From: Chloroflexota bacterium | Lineage (GTDB): Bacteria; Chloroflexota; Anaerolineae; Anaerolineales; Anaerolineaceae | Direction of reading: 5' to 3' | Length of the DNA stretch: 41,310 nt | Assembly (NCBI GenBank): GCA_009773005.1 | Contig: WOUT01000022.1 | Location: forward strand, 1-41,310 | In this document: piece by piece, positions 26,308-33,887 of the stretch | How the letters are laid out: the number at the start of each line of letters is the position of its first letter | Position numbering within the stretch: the stretch's first letter is position 1 | Translations under genes and position numbers: made by a program | The notes under the pieces: model-generated | What the model was told of the DNA's origin: nothing | Databases searched by the model: none | What the model saw: the letters and a program-made list of their open reading frames with translations, nothing else

Positions 26308-27027
26308 TTACTTGATCTCGTAGACCAAGTTCGCGTTCACAGTGATTACCAATTGTCCGGCCGAGATGGGAACATTTACTGGTGCCGCCATTGCGCCACC
26401 TTTGCCTTCATAAAACGGAATAGGTCCGCCACCCGAATAGACATTCACTGATTGGAGGACGCCCAGTTTCACACCAGAAGCAGCAGCAATGGATTCTGCC
26501 TCGGCAACTGCATTCTTGATTGCCATATCGCGTGCCTGAGCATACGCAGCATCTTTATCCTGCACATCAAATGTGATTCCATTGATGCTGTTAGCGCCCG
26601 ATCGGACAACTGCATCAAGCATCTGCCCCAGTTTTGCCAAATCGCGGACGGTAATGTAGACCGTATTTTCAACCACGTAATATTTTCGCGAGATTTGACC
26701 ATCAGGCCCATAATCCTGCATCGGGTAGACATTAAAGCTTGTCGTCTGAATGTCTTTGGCTTCCACACCCAAATCCTTTACTGCCTGCGCAACAGCCTGC
26801 GCCTGAATGTTATTATCAGATAAAGCAGTGGAGACTTCATTCGCGTCAACCCGAACACCAACATACACATAAGCCACATCCGGGACAAGGTAGACCTCAC
26901 CATCCCCTGAGGAGCTCAACGTGCGGATCTGCGGCGTTGTTCCGGTGACAACCGGGGTGTTGCTGCATGCAGCAACAGAGACAATTACCAATACACTTGC
27001 CATAATCAAAAAGAAATTTCGTTTCAT
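26308..27027 (-). CDS. SIMPL (DUF541) domain lipoprotein
   Basis: A 239-residue exported protein. The N-terminus is a lipoprotein signal peptide (KRNFFLIMASVLVIVSV then the lipobox AAC). The rest is a SIMPL domain of BP26/DUF541 type with the starting strand GDGEVYLVPDVAYV and the repeated pattern of beta strands and helices. Molecular function is not settled; related proteins form channel-like oligomers or protect against oxidative stress. The start at 27027 has AGGAG five to six bases upstream; the longer frame to 27108 would destroy the signal peptide. It is on the same strand as, and downstream of, the envelope operon, but separated from it by a terminator. Confidence 0.85.
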   Translation of the reverse strand: MKRNFFLIMASVLVIVSVAACSNTPVVTGTTPQIRTLSSSGDGEVYLVPDVAYVYVGVRVDANEVSTALSDNNIQAQAVAQAVKDLGVEAKDIQTTSFNVYPMQDYGPDGQISRKYYVVENTVYITVRDLAKLGQMLDAVVRSGANSINGITFDVQDKDAAYAQARDMAIKNAVAEAESIAAASGVKLGVLQSVNVYSGGGPIPFYEGKGGAMAAPVNVPISAGQLVITVNANLVYEIK

Positions 27028-27129
27028 TTTTACTCCTCTTTTCAATATTCTATTGGTAAGACGTGTTTGATCCAAAAAAGTTCCTGATAATACCCTGTAA
27101 TAAATCAAACATCAGAGGCGAGTCAATAT

Positions 27130-27162
27130 TAACTAAAAAAGCGGGAGCCGCGGCTCCCGCTT
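27130..27162 (-). terminator. Strong rho-independent terminator of the envelope operon
   Basis: A perfect 24-base palindrome (27139-27162) gives an approximately 11-base-pair GC-rich stem, followed on the minus strand by TTTTTT. It lies directly after the last gene of the five-gene operon. Confidence 0.88.
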
Positions 27163-27169
27163 GAAGTTC

Positions 27170-28231
27170 TTATTCTACTTCTTGTATAACGACGCTGCCT
27201 ATTGCCAGATCCACCTCAATATTGATTTTAGAAGGGTTAGCTCCAACTCCGGTGGAACGAATAATATCACCGTTTTTCATGAACCCTTCCGGGAAAGTTG
27301 TGCCTACAATTGCCGTATCAGTTTTGATCCTGACTTCACTACCCTTCGGGATGCGAATCACAAGTTCACCGATCGCTCCGCTGATCCTGGCGTCAACATC
27401 TATGCCGGCTGGCAGGGTGACAGTAGTCGATCCAACACCTACTTTGGCCTCCAGATTCGCAATATGAGTACCTGTCAGGTTAATCACCATTTCACCAATC
27501 CCAAGCGCTGACCGCAAATCAATCGGGATTTTAGAATTAATTTTAAAATCCCATGGCATGGAGACTGTATTTACCGGAACGATCACAACGCCATTCCCTC
27601 CAATCACAAGGGTACTTTTTCCATCCATTGGAGCAGTGTAAACTGGAGCCAATGTCATTTCCTTAGGCAATCCGGCTTTACCGCTCACCAGTATGTTCTC
27701 ACCTGCGCCGCCAGCCAGTTGTATTTCACCGACAGCCACCGAAAATCTCACATCAGACTGCGTGGCATTGTCGAGTGTTTGGCTGAATGGGACTGATTTC
27801 ATTCCTGATCCAACAAACGGAGACAGAGTTGCCAACCAAACTATTGCGGCTACAAGAAACAGTCCTAAAAATACGCGGATCAAGTTGTTCCATACAGATC
27901 CCCGGTGACCAAAAATGATATCCAAACCGATCGCGACCAACAGAACCGGCCAGAGTCGCAGCAATAGAGCGAACCCGCCTGATTCGATATAGTGCAAGTT
28001 GCCCAGCAAAAGAATCGTGCCTAACCCGATCAATACAAGGGGGCCAACCCAACCATCGCGTTTGTAAAGCCCGTCAAGACCACCGATAATTAAAATCACC
28101 GGCCAGTATTGGAGAAGATTCTCCCAGGTGGTTCCCTGCACCGTTCCAATATTGATCAGGAAGATGAAAACACCTGCGGCGATCAATAAAAGGGGGAAAA
28201 ACAAGCTTCTTGGTTTTCGAAACTCACTCAT
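27170..28231 (-). CDS. LiaF/toast-rack membrane protein
   Basis: A 353-residue protein. The N-terminal half has about five membrane segments in LiaI/LiaF-like (DUF5668) pairs (LFFPLLLIAAGVFIF, WPVILIIGG and WPVLLVAIGLDIIFG). Residues about 150-353 form an external beta-rich domain of the kind called toast-rack (DUF2154/DUF4097), with repeated V-x-V strands. LiaF-type proteins sense or damp envelope stress in Firmicutes. It is the last gene of the operon and starts four bases after the PspC gene stop. Confidence 0.75.
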   Translation of the reverse strand: MSEFRKPRSLFFPLLLIAAGVFIFLINIGTVQGTTWENLLQYWPVILIIGGLDGLYKRDGWVGPLVLIGLGTILLLGNLHYIESGGFALLLRLWPVLLVAIGLDIIFGHRGSVWNNLIRVFLGLFLVAAIVWLATLSPFVGSGMKSVPFSQTLDNATQSDVRFSVAVGEIQLAGGAGENILVSGKAGLPKEMTLAPVYTAPMDGKSTLVIGGNGVVIVPVNTVSMPWDFKINSKIPIDLRSALGIGEMVINLTGTHIANLEAKVGVGSTTVTLPAGIDVDARISGAIGELVIRIPKGSEVRIKTDTAIVGTTFPEGFMKNGDIIRSTGVGANPSKINIEVDLAIGSVVIQEVE

Positions 28232-28235
28232 TTGT

Positions 28236-28694
28236 CTATTCCTTTCGGGTTGCTCGGATCAATAAAGCCACGCCTGCAATTAAAATCAATCCTGCCCACA
28301 AAACACCGGTATCCAGCCATGCCAGCCAGGGGATGTGAAGTTGGCGAAGGAGGAAGAATCCGCCTGCCAAAACCAATGCTATTCCGATGAAACGGGCTGT
28401 ATTTTGATTCGGTTGTTTGACGGCGGAGATAAAATCATCGCGCACTAATCCAGCGCGTTCTTTAATATCTTCACCATTAAATACTTCGGGCTGGCTGTCT
28501 GTGGACACATGACCTTCGGGGGGAACTACCACCCAAAGAATGAAATACATCAGCGGACCGAACCCGCCCAACAAAGTGAGCGCCACAAAGAAGAGGCGGA
28601 CGATGGTAAGATCAACGTTCAGGTATTTCGATAACCCTCCACAAACACCGCCGAGCATGCGGTCTGTCTGGCTGCGATACAGTTTGCTTGTCAT
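28236..28694 (-). CDS. PspC domain protein
   Basis: A 152-residue membrane protein. The N-terminal PspC domain is clear: KLYRSQTDRMLGGVCGGLSKYL, then the helix LFFVALTLLGGFGPLMYFILWVV and VPPEGH. Residues 100-150 hold two further hydrophobic segments of DUF5668 style (RFIGIALVLAGGFFLLRQL). PspC proteins are inner-membrane sensors of envelope stress. The ATG at 28694 has AAGGTGAGG about six bases upstream; a GTG four codons earlier overlaps that site. Confidence 0.85.
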   Translation of the reverse strand: MTSKLYRSQTDRMLGGVCGGLSKYLNVDLTIVRLFFVALTLLGGFGPLMYFILWVVVPPEGHVSTDSQPEVFNGEDIKERAGLVRDDFISAVKQPNQNTARFIGIALVLAGGFFLLRQLHIPWLAWLDTGVLWAGLILIAGVALLIRATRKE

Positions 28695-28707
28695 AGTAAA
28701 CCTCACC

Positions 28708-29352
28708 TTAATCTTTCTTCAAAAATGAACGCACGACCAGGTAAATTCCCACACTCAGGAATGCAACTGCCCATATCCATCCAAAGACCGAGTTGACCAA
28801 CGCGCCTGATCCGATCATGATCAGCGTTCCCAGCACAAAGCAGATCGCCGCTGGGATCCAGGGCCATTTTTCTTTTTGCCCGACAGGGAGCAAACCCACC
28901 GCCGCAAAAGTGGCGCCAATCCCCAGGAAGAATAAACCACCTTGCAGAAGTCCGTCGCCATTTTGAATTCCGGCAATCAACGCCAGGGTTGCAAGAGCGC
29001 CGGCGGGGATCACCGCCCACCAATTGGAAGATTTAACCAACAGGATGGCAATAAAACTCAAGGCAATCGAGCCGAGGAACAAACTCGCGCCGAATTGATT
29101 TGAAAATTCAGGGAAAAGGTCGCCGGATGCGATCAAGGCGCCCAAACCCAGTAACGTGAACCCGGGGATGAATGCCCACCAGTTCTCATGGTTTCTAAAA
29201 ACCACATAAAGGAAAACGACGCCGCCTGCGGCAAAGAACAGTGAGACGAATAAACCACCCACCGGCAGGTGAAAGAGCTGCTGAATAAGAAAGACGATCC
29301 CGGCCAAGACCAGCAGCACACCAAATAACACCTGTTTTGAATTGTTTTTCAT
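28708..29352 (-). CDS. Polytopic membrane protein, LiaI-like (DUF5668-type)
   Basis: A 214-residue protein with about seven hydrophobic segments and almost no soluble domain. The first, QVLFGVLLVLAGIVFLIQQL, matches the opening of its operon neighbours, so these genes probably arose by duplication. The ATG at 29352 has GAGGAAATT directly upstream and begins at the first helix. A longer frame to 29544 overlaps the upstream gene and lacks sense. Function is unknown; context suggests envelope-stress response. Confidence 0.72.
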   Translation of the reverse strand: MKNNSKQVLFGVLLVLAGIVFLIQQLFHLPVGGLFVSLFFAAGGVVFLYVVFRNHENWWAFIPGFTLLGLGALIASGDLFPEFSNQFGASLFLGSIALSFIAILLVKSSNWWAVIPAGALATLALIAGIQNGDGLLQGGLFFLGIGATFAAVGLLPVGQKEKWPWIPAAICFVLGTLIMIGSGALVNSVFGWIWAVAFLSVGIYLVVRSFLKKD

Positions 29353-29365
29353 AATTTCCTCTTTT

Positions 29366-30163
29366 TTACTTGATATCGACGGAACCGACTCCGCCTTCGT
29401 ATGAGATGTCGACTTTGTTTGATGCGGTTGCATAATCAGCAGATTGATAGGTATGTCCATTTTGGATGAAACGAGAAGTATCCACATTGATACCGGATAA
29501 CCCGCTGGATTCTCTGATCGAGGCGGCGACACCTTGCGGAACATTAATCTTAACCGCTGCAGCGCCTGATTTGATCGTCACGCGCGTATACCCGGCATTC
29601 TGCGGGAGTTGAATCTCGGTCGAGCTGGCGCCGGTTTCCACGACCAGTTCGGTCACACGGAGATCAGCCAGGTTCAGTTTGGCTTCGCAAGCCCCGGTAT
29701 GGAAATACAGTTTTAACGGAATCTCTTTAGTCAAGCCCACGTTCCAATTGATGCCTTGGTGGCCATATACCCAGTTTCCCGGGAATAGCATATCAGATGG
29801 GGTATTCAGTTTGACATTTACCGTGCCGCCTGTACGGTTAACCTCATCGGAGATACCGCCAACAAAGCTGCCGCCCACCAGTTCCTGGGGGCGTAAAGTG
29901 GAAGCGACTGACAACATCCCGGCTCCATAATTAAAGGTGATCTCTGCTTCAGTTCCATTTTCCAAAGGGATCGACCGCTCAACAGTTTCCACTTTTCCCT
30001 TCAACAGGTAAGGACCAGCAATGAACCACACTCCGAGCAGAACCAGAATCGCAGGCCAGAAGAAAGACCAAATGGCGGTAGTGACGACCCCTAAATTGAT
30101 GGCCAGGAGCATTGCTCCCAGCAGGATGATAAGTGTGCCAAAGAAAAGCGCTGATTTTCGCAT
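29366..30163 (-). CDS. Membrane-anchored toast-rack protein (LiaF/DUF4097-like)
   Basis: A 265-residue protein with two N-terminal membrane segments (about 5-22 and 28-48), a short basic stretch, and about 210 external residues of beta-helix character rich in Gly, Thr and Val (YGAGMLSV, TGACEAKLNLADL, TGASSTEIQLPQNAG, YEGGVGSVDIK). The internal repetition TGAxxxxI/L is typical of toast-rack adhesin-like domains. GGAGA precedes the ATG. It resembles the product at 27170-28231 in design, with fewer helices. Confidence 0.75.
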   Translation of the reverse strand: MRKSALFFGTLIILLGAMLLAINLGVVTTAIWSFFWPAILVLLGVWFIAGPYLLKGKVETVERSIPLENGTEAEITFNYGAGMLSVASTLRPQELVGGSFVGGISDEVNRTGGTVNVKLNTPSDMLFPGNWVYGHQGINWNVGLTKEIPLKLYFHTGACEAKLNLADLRVTELVVETGASSTEIQLPQNAGYTRVTIKSGAAAVKINVPQGVAASIRESSGLSGINVDTSRFIQNGHTYQSADYATASNKVDISYEGGVGSVDIK

Positions 30164-30189
30164 TCGTAATCTCCCATGTTATATGTGGA

Positions 30190-30705
30190 TTAGTCGTGAG
30201 GGCGCAGTAAAGTGCGCAAGCCAATCAACACACCGGCGGCAACCAGCAAGAGCGGCCAGTAAGCCCCAAAAGCCCTGAAGGCGCCGAAAAAAGCTCCAAA
30301 GATGACAAACAAAACAAGGCTGGTGCCGATGGTGTCAAATGCCGAGCGAATGGAGTAGCGATCGCGCGCGCCCAGCAAATACGCAAAAATCATCCCGATG
30401 CCAGAAAACCCGGGGATCAAAGCCCACATATAAGCCCAACTGCCCCAATTGCCTGTCATATTCTGGTAATAGAGAATGCCGCCGATGCCACCCACAATCA
30501 CTGCCGGGACGGCCATATCCGGTGCGCCAACGATCAAACCGAGCACCAGCAGACCGGCTGCGACTGCCAGGATAATAACCGGCCAGGAATAATCGATATT
30601 CAACCATTGGTTAAATTGAGGGACAACATTTGCCAAAATAAAGTAAATTCCGACCAGAACAAGGATGATGCCGACTGCCAAACTGGAACGCTGAGAACGA
30701 TTCAT
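30190..30705 (-). CDS. Small polytopic membrane protein, first gene of the envelope operon
   Basis: A 171-residue protein with five or six hydrophobic segments. It begins with SLAVGIILVLVGIYFILANV, the same LiaI/DUF5668-like start as the other operon members, and ends in a short charged tail. GGAGG lies seven bases before the ATG, making it the best ribosome site of the operon. It is the first gene; all five lie on one strand with gaps of 4-27 bases. No recognisable two-component regulator is next to it. I see no convincing promoter in the gap upstream. Confidence 0.72.
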   Translation of the reverse strand: MNRSQRSSLAVGIILVLVGIYFILANVVPQFNQWLNIDYSWPVIILAVAAGLLVLGLIVGAPDMAVPAVIVGGIGGILYYQNMTGNWGSWAYMWALIPGFSGIGMIFAYLLGARDRYSIRSAFDTIGTSLVLFVIFGAFFGAFRAFGAYWPLLLVAAGVLIGLRTLLRPHD

Positions 30706-30813
30706 ATCTGCCTCCGAAATTAATAACCATATGCTTTTGATTACCTAATATACGAGGCAATGAGGTTAAAGTTGCAGGCAGGACTGCCCTCAGCCTCTTG
30801 TCGGTCCAAGTAA

Positions 30814-30837
30814 GTAGGGTACGTCAACGACGCACCA
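30814..30837. repeat. REP-like palindrome, left of the broken transposase
   Basis: A 24-base element beginning GTAGGGT and ending GACGCACCA. It is an imperfect hairpin (GGTACGTC/GACGCACC). It is an inverted copy, with three mismatches, of the element at 31423-31446. Confidence 0.65.
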
Positions 30838-30863
30838 AAAACGGATTGATATGCAATTATCCT

Positions 30864-31410
30864 ATGCCGGAATACCTCCATTCAAGAGTTGAAGGGGGAA
30901 CGTATTTTTCACCGTTGTCACTTATCAACTTCTCCCCATCCTGACCAACGAACCAGCCCGAAGGTTATTGCAGCAAGCCTGGGTGGATACAAAGCAAAGA
31001 TTTCCCGTTGAAACTATTGCCGTGTGTTTGCTGCCAGATCATCTGCATTGTATCTGGCGATTACCGGAAGGAAGTTCACCATTATTCAGTTCGATGGAAG
31101 GAGTTCAAGCGCCTGTTCACAAAAAGCTACCTGAAAGAAATTGGAGGGGGAGAAGAACGCAATGAATCCCGACAAAGACGACATGAGGCGGCTATCTGGC
31201 AGCGGCGTTTTTGGGAAGACAATTTATAATGAAGAGGATCTGGAAGAGCATTTGGATTACATTCATTGCAACCCGGTCAAGCACGGGTATGTGAACCGTG
31301 CGGCAGATTGGGCCTGATCGAGTTTTCACAGATATGTAAAAGCAGGCATTTACGAAGAAGATTGGTTCGGAGGGGACGAGGGGCGAAATCAGAGAATGTG
31401 CTATGAATAA
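30864..31410 (+). pseudogene. Broken REP-associated tyrosine (Y1/HUH) transposase, RAYT type
   Basis: The reading continues across at least three frames. It begins with MPEYLHSRVEGGTYF. It then shifts at a T-run near 30904 (one base lost) to the piece with the HUH motif LLPDHLHCIW. A second shift near 31070 leads to VRWKEFKRLFTKSYLKEI and IWQRRFWED. A third shift near 31215 leads to the piece with the catalytic-Tyr region DYIHCNPVKHGYV. An in-frame TGA then interrupts the last conserved stretch (SSFHRYVKAGIYEEDW) before the final TAA. So all parts of the family are recognisable but no intact protein can be made. Related enzymes move or maintain REP sequences in single-strand form. REP-like repeats flank it on both sides. 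Confidence 0.88.
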
Positions 31411-31422
31411 TGGAGGGGGGAA

Positions 31423-31446
31423 TGGTGCGTCTTGGACGCACCCTAC
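31423..31446. repeat. REP-like palindrome, right of the broken transposase
   Basis: A perfect hairpin GGTGCGTC-TTG-GACGCACC (31424-31442) extended by CTAC. The reverse complement matches the 30814-30837 element at 21 of 24 positions. The last bases also give the stop codon of the neighbouring minus-strand gene. Confidence 0.7.
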
Positions 31447-32181
31447 GGACTTACGCCTTTAATGTTGCGCGCGATGTATTGCAGCAAAGCGCGAATGAAA
31501 ACGATCGTTCCAGTTATCTCAAGGGTTTCTTCAATCGTGGCAATGATGATGTATGTTGAATTCAATGCTCTATCTGCTTCAACTAAACTCAGCCACATAG
31601 CCACCAAGCAGCTCAAAACCGATTGAGCCTCCTATGTAAAGCACAGCTGCAAACAAGAATGCGTTTCGAGTTTTTCTCTCGAGTTGGACTAAAAAACCAT
31701 AAAAGAACGGTGCAAGTATAACAATCAATAAAATAGCGGGGATTACCCAAGAAAAGTAAAAAATACCAAAGCTGCTAGTTCCAATCAATTCACGGATTGG
31801 CTTTGCAAGTTTTTCGTGAATTGAAAATTGCTCGTCAATTGCCATAAATGAGAACCCAATGCATAGCACTGCCCAAAAAGAAAATAAACGTGAATTAATT
31901 TGTTTTTCAAATACAGCAATGAAAAAGAGAAGCAAGGCACTCATGAGAAGCAGGATAAATGAAAAGGCTGTGGGAATATTTTTCTCGGCATCGAGATTAA
32001 AAACCTTAATACTCAAAAAATATGCCGGGTCGTTAAGGTTTAAATCAAAGTGGTAAACAAGCTTTTGGACGAACAACTCCCGTTGGAAATATGGTAATAA
32101 CTGGCTTGTCAGGCTAAAAACTACAAGTATTAACGCAATCACCCCCAATCCGAGTGTGAAAATGTTGACGGCTCTTTTCAT
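31444..32181 (-). pseudogene. Frameshifted polytopic membrane protein gene
   Basis: The intact part encodes 200 residues (32181 down to 31579) with about six hydrophobic segments, ending FELLGGYVAEFS and a stop. In the next frame, directly after this stop, the sequence continues sensibly as VEADRALNSTYIIIATIEET and then LEITGTIVFIRALLQYIARN to a stop at 31444-31446. This looks like the true C-terminal end with an amphipathic EETLE segment and a last helix. One extra base near 31582-31590 explains the break. It may be a real mutation or a sequencing error. The family is not recognised. The final stop codon is inside a REP-like palindrome. Confidence 0.7.
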
Positions 32182-32187
32182 AGGTTT

Positions 32188-32216
32188 ATTATACTTAACC
32201 TTCAAACCCTTTTAAA
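32188..32216 (-). promoter_or_regulatory. Promoter giving a leaderless transcript for the membrane protein gene
   Basis: On the minus strand, TTTAAA (32211-32216), a 17-base spacer and TATAAT (32188-32193) are followed by the ATG only six bases after the -10. The expected transcription start falls on the A of the ATG (32181), and no ribosome site is present. Confidence 0.5.
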
Positions 32217-32690
32217 CCAGAACCGAGTATCTACATGTGCACGATGCCCAAACACGGGAAAGTTGATTTCTCTGCAAGAGCGTGGAGCAACCAAACTGCA
32301 TAATACATGCTTGAGTTTGATGTGGGCGCTATTATTGACTCTCTTGTACCAGATACAAAATCGCGACTTAAGGATATCCTCAAAATGACTGCTTGCCGCT
32401 CATGATAAGCCTCTTCGCGGGCAGACGGATTTGATTATCGCGATAAAATACCTCAGAAAAATCATTCAATCTCTCAAAATAGGGGCAGCCTAGTTTTAGA
32501 TAATTTTTTCAACTATCTTTTATATGGGAATCACACTCGATCTAGTATGAGCGGCTTCCCTTACGATGGAAGAGTTAGAAAAATCGCTTTAACTTGATAC
32601 CGTATTCCTTAATTCTCCTATGGTTAACCAGTTCACTTTTATGCAGATAACGGTTCACTTTTCAATTTAAAATAACATGAAAATTATTGC
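32217..32690. other. Gene-free gap upstream of the cys promoter with a direct repeat
   Basis: I see no supportable gene in this AT-rich stretch of about 470 bases. It contains the direct repeat GTTCACTTTT at 32631-32640 and 32653-32662, spaced by 22 bases (about two helical turns), ending about 30 bases before the -35 box at 32693. This may be an activator site; the rest shows nothing clear. Confidence 0.4.
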
Positions 32691-32692
32691 TA

Positions 32693-32720
32693 TTGACACA
32701 ATACAATTATCGAATATAAT
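32693..32720 (+). promoter_or_regulatory. Sigma70 promoter of the cysK-cysE operon
   Basis: TTGACA (32693-32698) and TATAAT (32715-32720), both full consensus, are separated by 16 bases. Transcription is expected from about 32727, giving a leader of about 205 bases before cysK. Confidence 0.8.
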
Positions 32721-32755
32721 CAGACAAAATAAGTCGTGTATGGTTTGGAGTAAAA

Positions 32756-32797
32756 ATGAAGCAAAATTGCTTGTGTCAAAGGCGGGGAACGATCTAG
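32756..32797 (+). CDS. Cysteine-containing leader peptide of the cys operon (13 residues)
   Basis: The frame reads MKQNCLCQRRGTI followed by TAG. It has a good ribosome site, GGAG at 32747-32750, five bases before the ATG, and lies about 29 bases after the predicted transcription start. Two of 13 codons are Cys (TGC 32768-32770, TGT 32774-32776), a rare amino acid, directly before a segment that can pair with downstream RNA. This is the layout of leader peptides in amino-acid attenuators, here for cysteine biosynthesis genes. That the peptide is made and senses Cys-tRNA is inference; the ORF, its ribosome site and its position are seen directly. Confidence 0.7.
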   Translation: MKQNCLCQRRGTI

Positions 32798-32889
32798 CCA
32801 CCGCCAGAGCATAACCCCTCACGGTCAACTTTTCAGGCGGCGGTAGACGTGTCTCCGCACAGGTATTGTGCAGCGCTACAACCGCTTTT
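32781..32889 (+). promoter_or_regulatory. Candidate attenuator with four mutually exclusive pairing segments
   Basis: Segment 1 is GGCGG (32781-32785, within the leader ORF). Segment 2 is ACCGCC (32800-32805, right after its stop codon). Segment 3 is GGCGGCGGT (32836-32844). Segment 4 is ACCGC (32881-32885) followed by TTTT. Pairs 1:2, 2:3 and 3:4 are all possible and compete. A ribosome stalled at the Cys codons would cover segment 1 and leave 2 free to pair with 3 (read-through). A ribosome reaching the stop codon would cover 2 and allow 3:4 (termination). Weak points are the short T-run and the 36-base loop of 3:4, which contains a small hairpin (GCACA 32857-32861 / TGTGC 32867-32871). Confidence 0.55.
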
Positions 32890-32932
32890 GATTTAAGTTG
32901 GCCGTATTAATTTAAAAAGATTGGATCGATAA

Positions 32933-33865
32933 ATGAAAATCGCAAATGACGTCACTGAACTGATCGGCAACACGCCGCTAGTTAAACTCAACCGCCTGAC
33001 CGAAGGAAGCGTCGCCACTGTTGTGGCAAAACTGGAGTATTTCAACCCCTCGCACAGCGTGAAAGACCGCATCGGGGTTTCGATGGTAAATGCCGGAGAA
33101 AAAGCCGGACTGATCCACAAGGACACGATTTTGATCGAACCAACCAGCGGAAACACGGGCATCGCGCTGGCTTTTGTGGCGGCGGCGCGCGGCTACAAAC
33201 TGGTGTTGGTGATGCCGGACACGATGAGCCGCGAACGGCAGATGCTGCTCAAAGCCTATGGGGCTGAATTGATCCTCACTCCTGGCAGCGAGGGCATGGC
33301 GGGAGCAATTCAAAAAGCCGAGGAGATCGCTGCCTCAGACAATCGTTTTTTTATACCCCAGCAATTCAAAAATCCTGCCAATTCAGAAATCCACCGCCAG
33401 ACAACGGCAGAAGAGATCTGGCGCGATACGGATGGGAAAGTTGATATTGTTGTGGCAGGCGTCGGCACCGGCGGCACGATCACCGGGGTCGGCGAGGTTC
33501 TAAAATCCAGAAAACCCTCGGTGAAAATGATCGCAGTGGAACCGGACGCCTCGCCGGTGCTCTCAGGCGGCGCCAAAGGACCCCACGTTATTCAAGGTAT
33601 TGGCCCCGGTTTTGTTCCTGAAATTTTGAATACGTCCATTTACGATGAGATCATCCGGGTAACCAATGACAATGCGCTGCAAACTGCGCGTGAAATGGCG
33701 ACCCGCGAAGGGCTGCTGGTTGGCATTTCCTCAGGCGCGGCGACCTGGGCGGCGCTGCAAGTGGCTGCCAGGCCTGAGAATAAAGGCAAGCTCATTGTGG
33801 TGATCATCCCCTCTTTTGGGGAGCGTTACCTAAGCACGCCGCTTTTTGCCAACCTGGCTGAATAG
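32933..33865 (+). CDS. cysK: O-acetylserine sulfhydrylase (cysteine synthase)
   Basis: A 310-residue PLP enzyme making cysteine from O-acetylserine and sulfide. The PLP lysine is K44 in HSVKDRIG, the substrate loop is TSGNTG (71-76), the phosphate-binding loop is [10 protein letters not shown], and the C-terminal SSGAA is present. The length is typical for CysK. Its start has GGA nine bases upstream. It is followed 22 bases later by cysE, which makes its substrate, so the operon encodes the two-step serine-to-cysteine route, and the products may form the cysteine synthase complex. The long leader upstream suggests feedback by cysteine. Confidence 0.95.
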   Translation: MKIANDVTELIGNTPLVKLNRLTEGSVATVVAKLEYFNPSHSVKDRIGVSMVNAGEKAGLIHKDTILIEPTSGNTGIALAFVAAARGYKLVLVMPDTMSRERQMLLKAYGAELILTPGSEGMAGAIQKAEEIAASDNRFFIPQQFKNPANSEIHRQTTAEEIWRDTDGKVDIVVAGVGTGGTITGVGEVLKSRKPSVKMIAVEPDASPVLSGGAKGPHVIQGIGPGFVPEILNTSIYDEIIRVTNDNALQTAREMATREGLLVGISSGAATWAALQVAARPENKGKLIVVIIPSFGERYLSTPLFANLAE

Positions 33866-33887
33866 TCAATATCCATAGGAGGGAACA

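Noticed and set aside
30968-31229. Two overlapping short genes in the transposase region
   Set aside because: Both are pieces of one RAYT transposase in different frames; together with flanking pieces they rebuild the family, so one pseudogene is the better call.
32727-32932. SAM riboswitch or T-box upstream of cysK
   Set aside because: I could not find the SAM-I core elements or the T-box AGGGTGG antiterminator sequence; a leader ORF with Cys codons explains the layout better.
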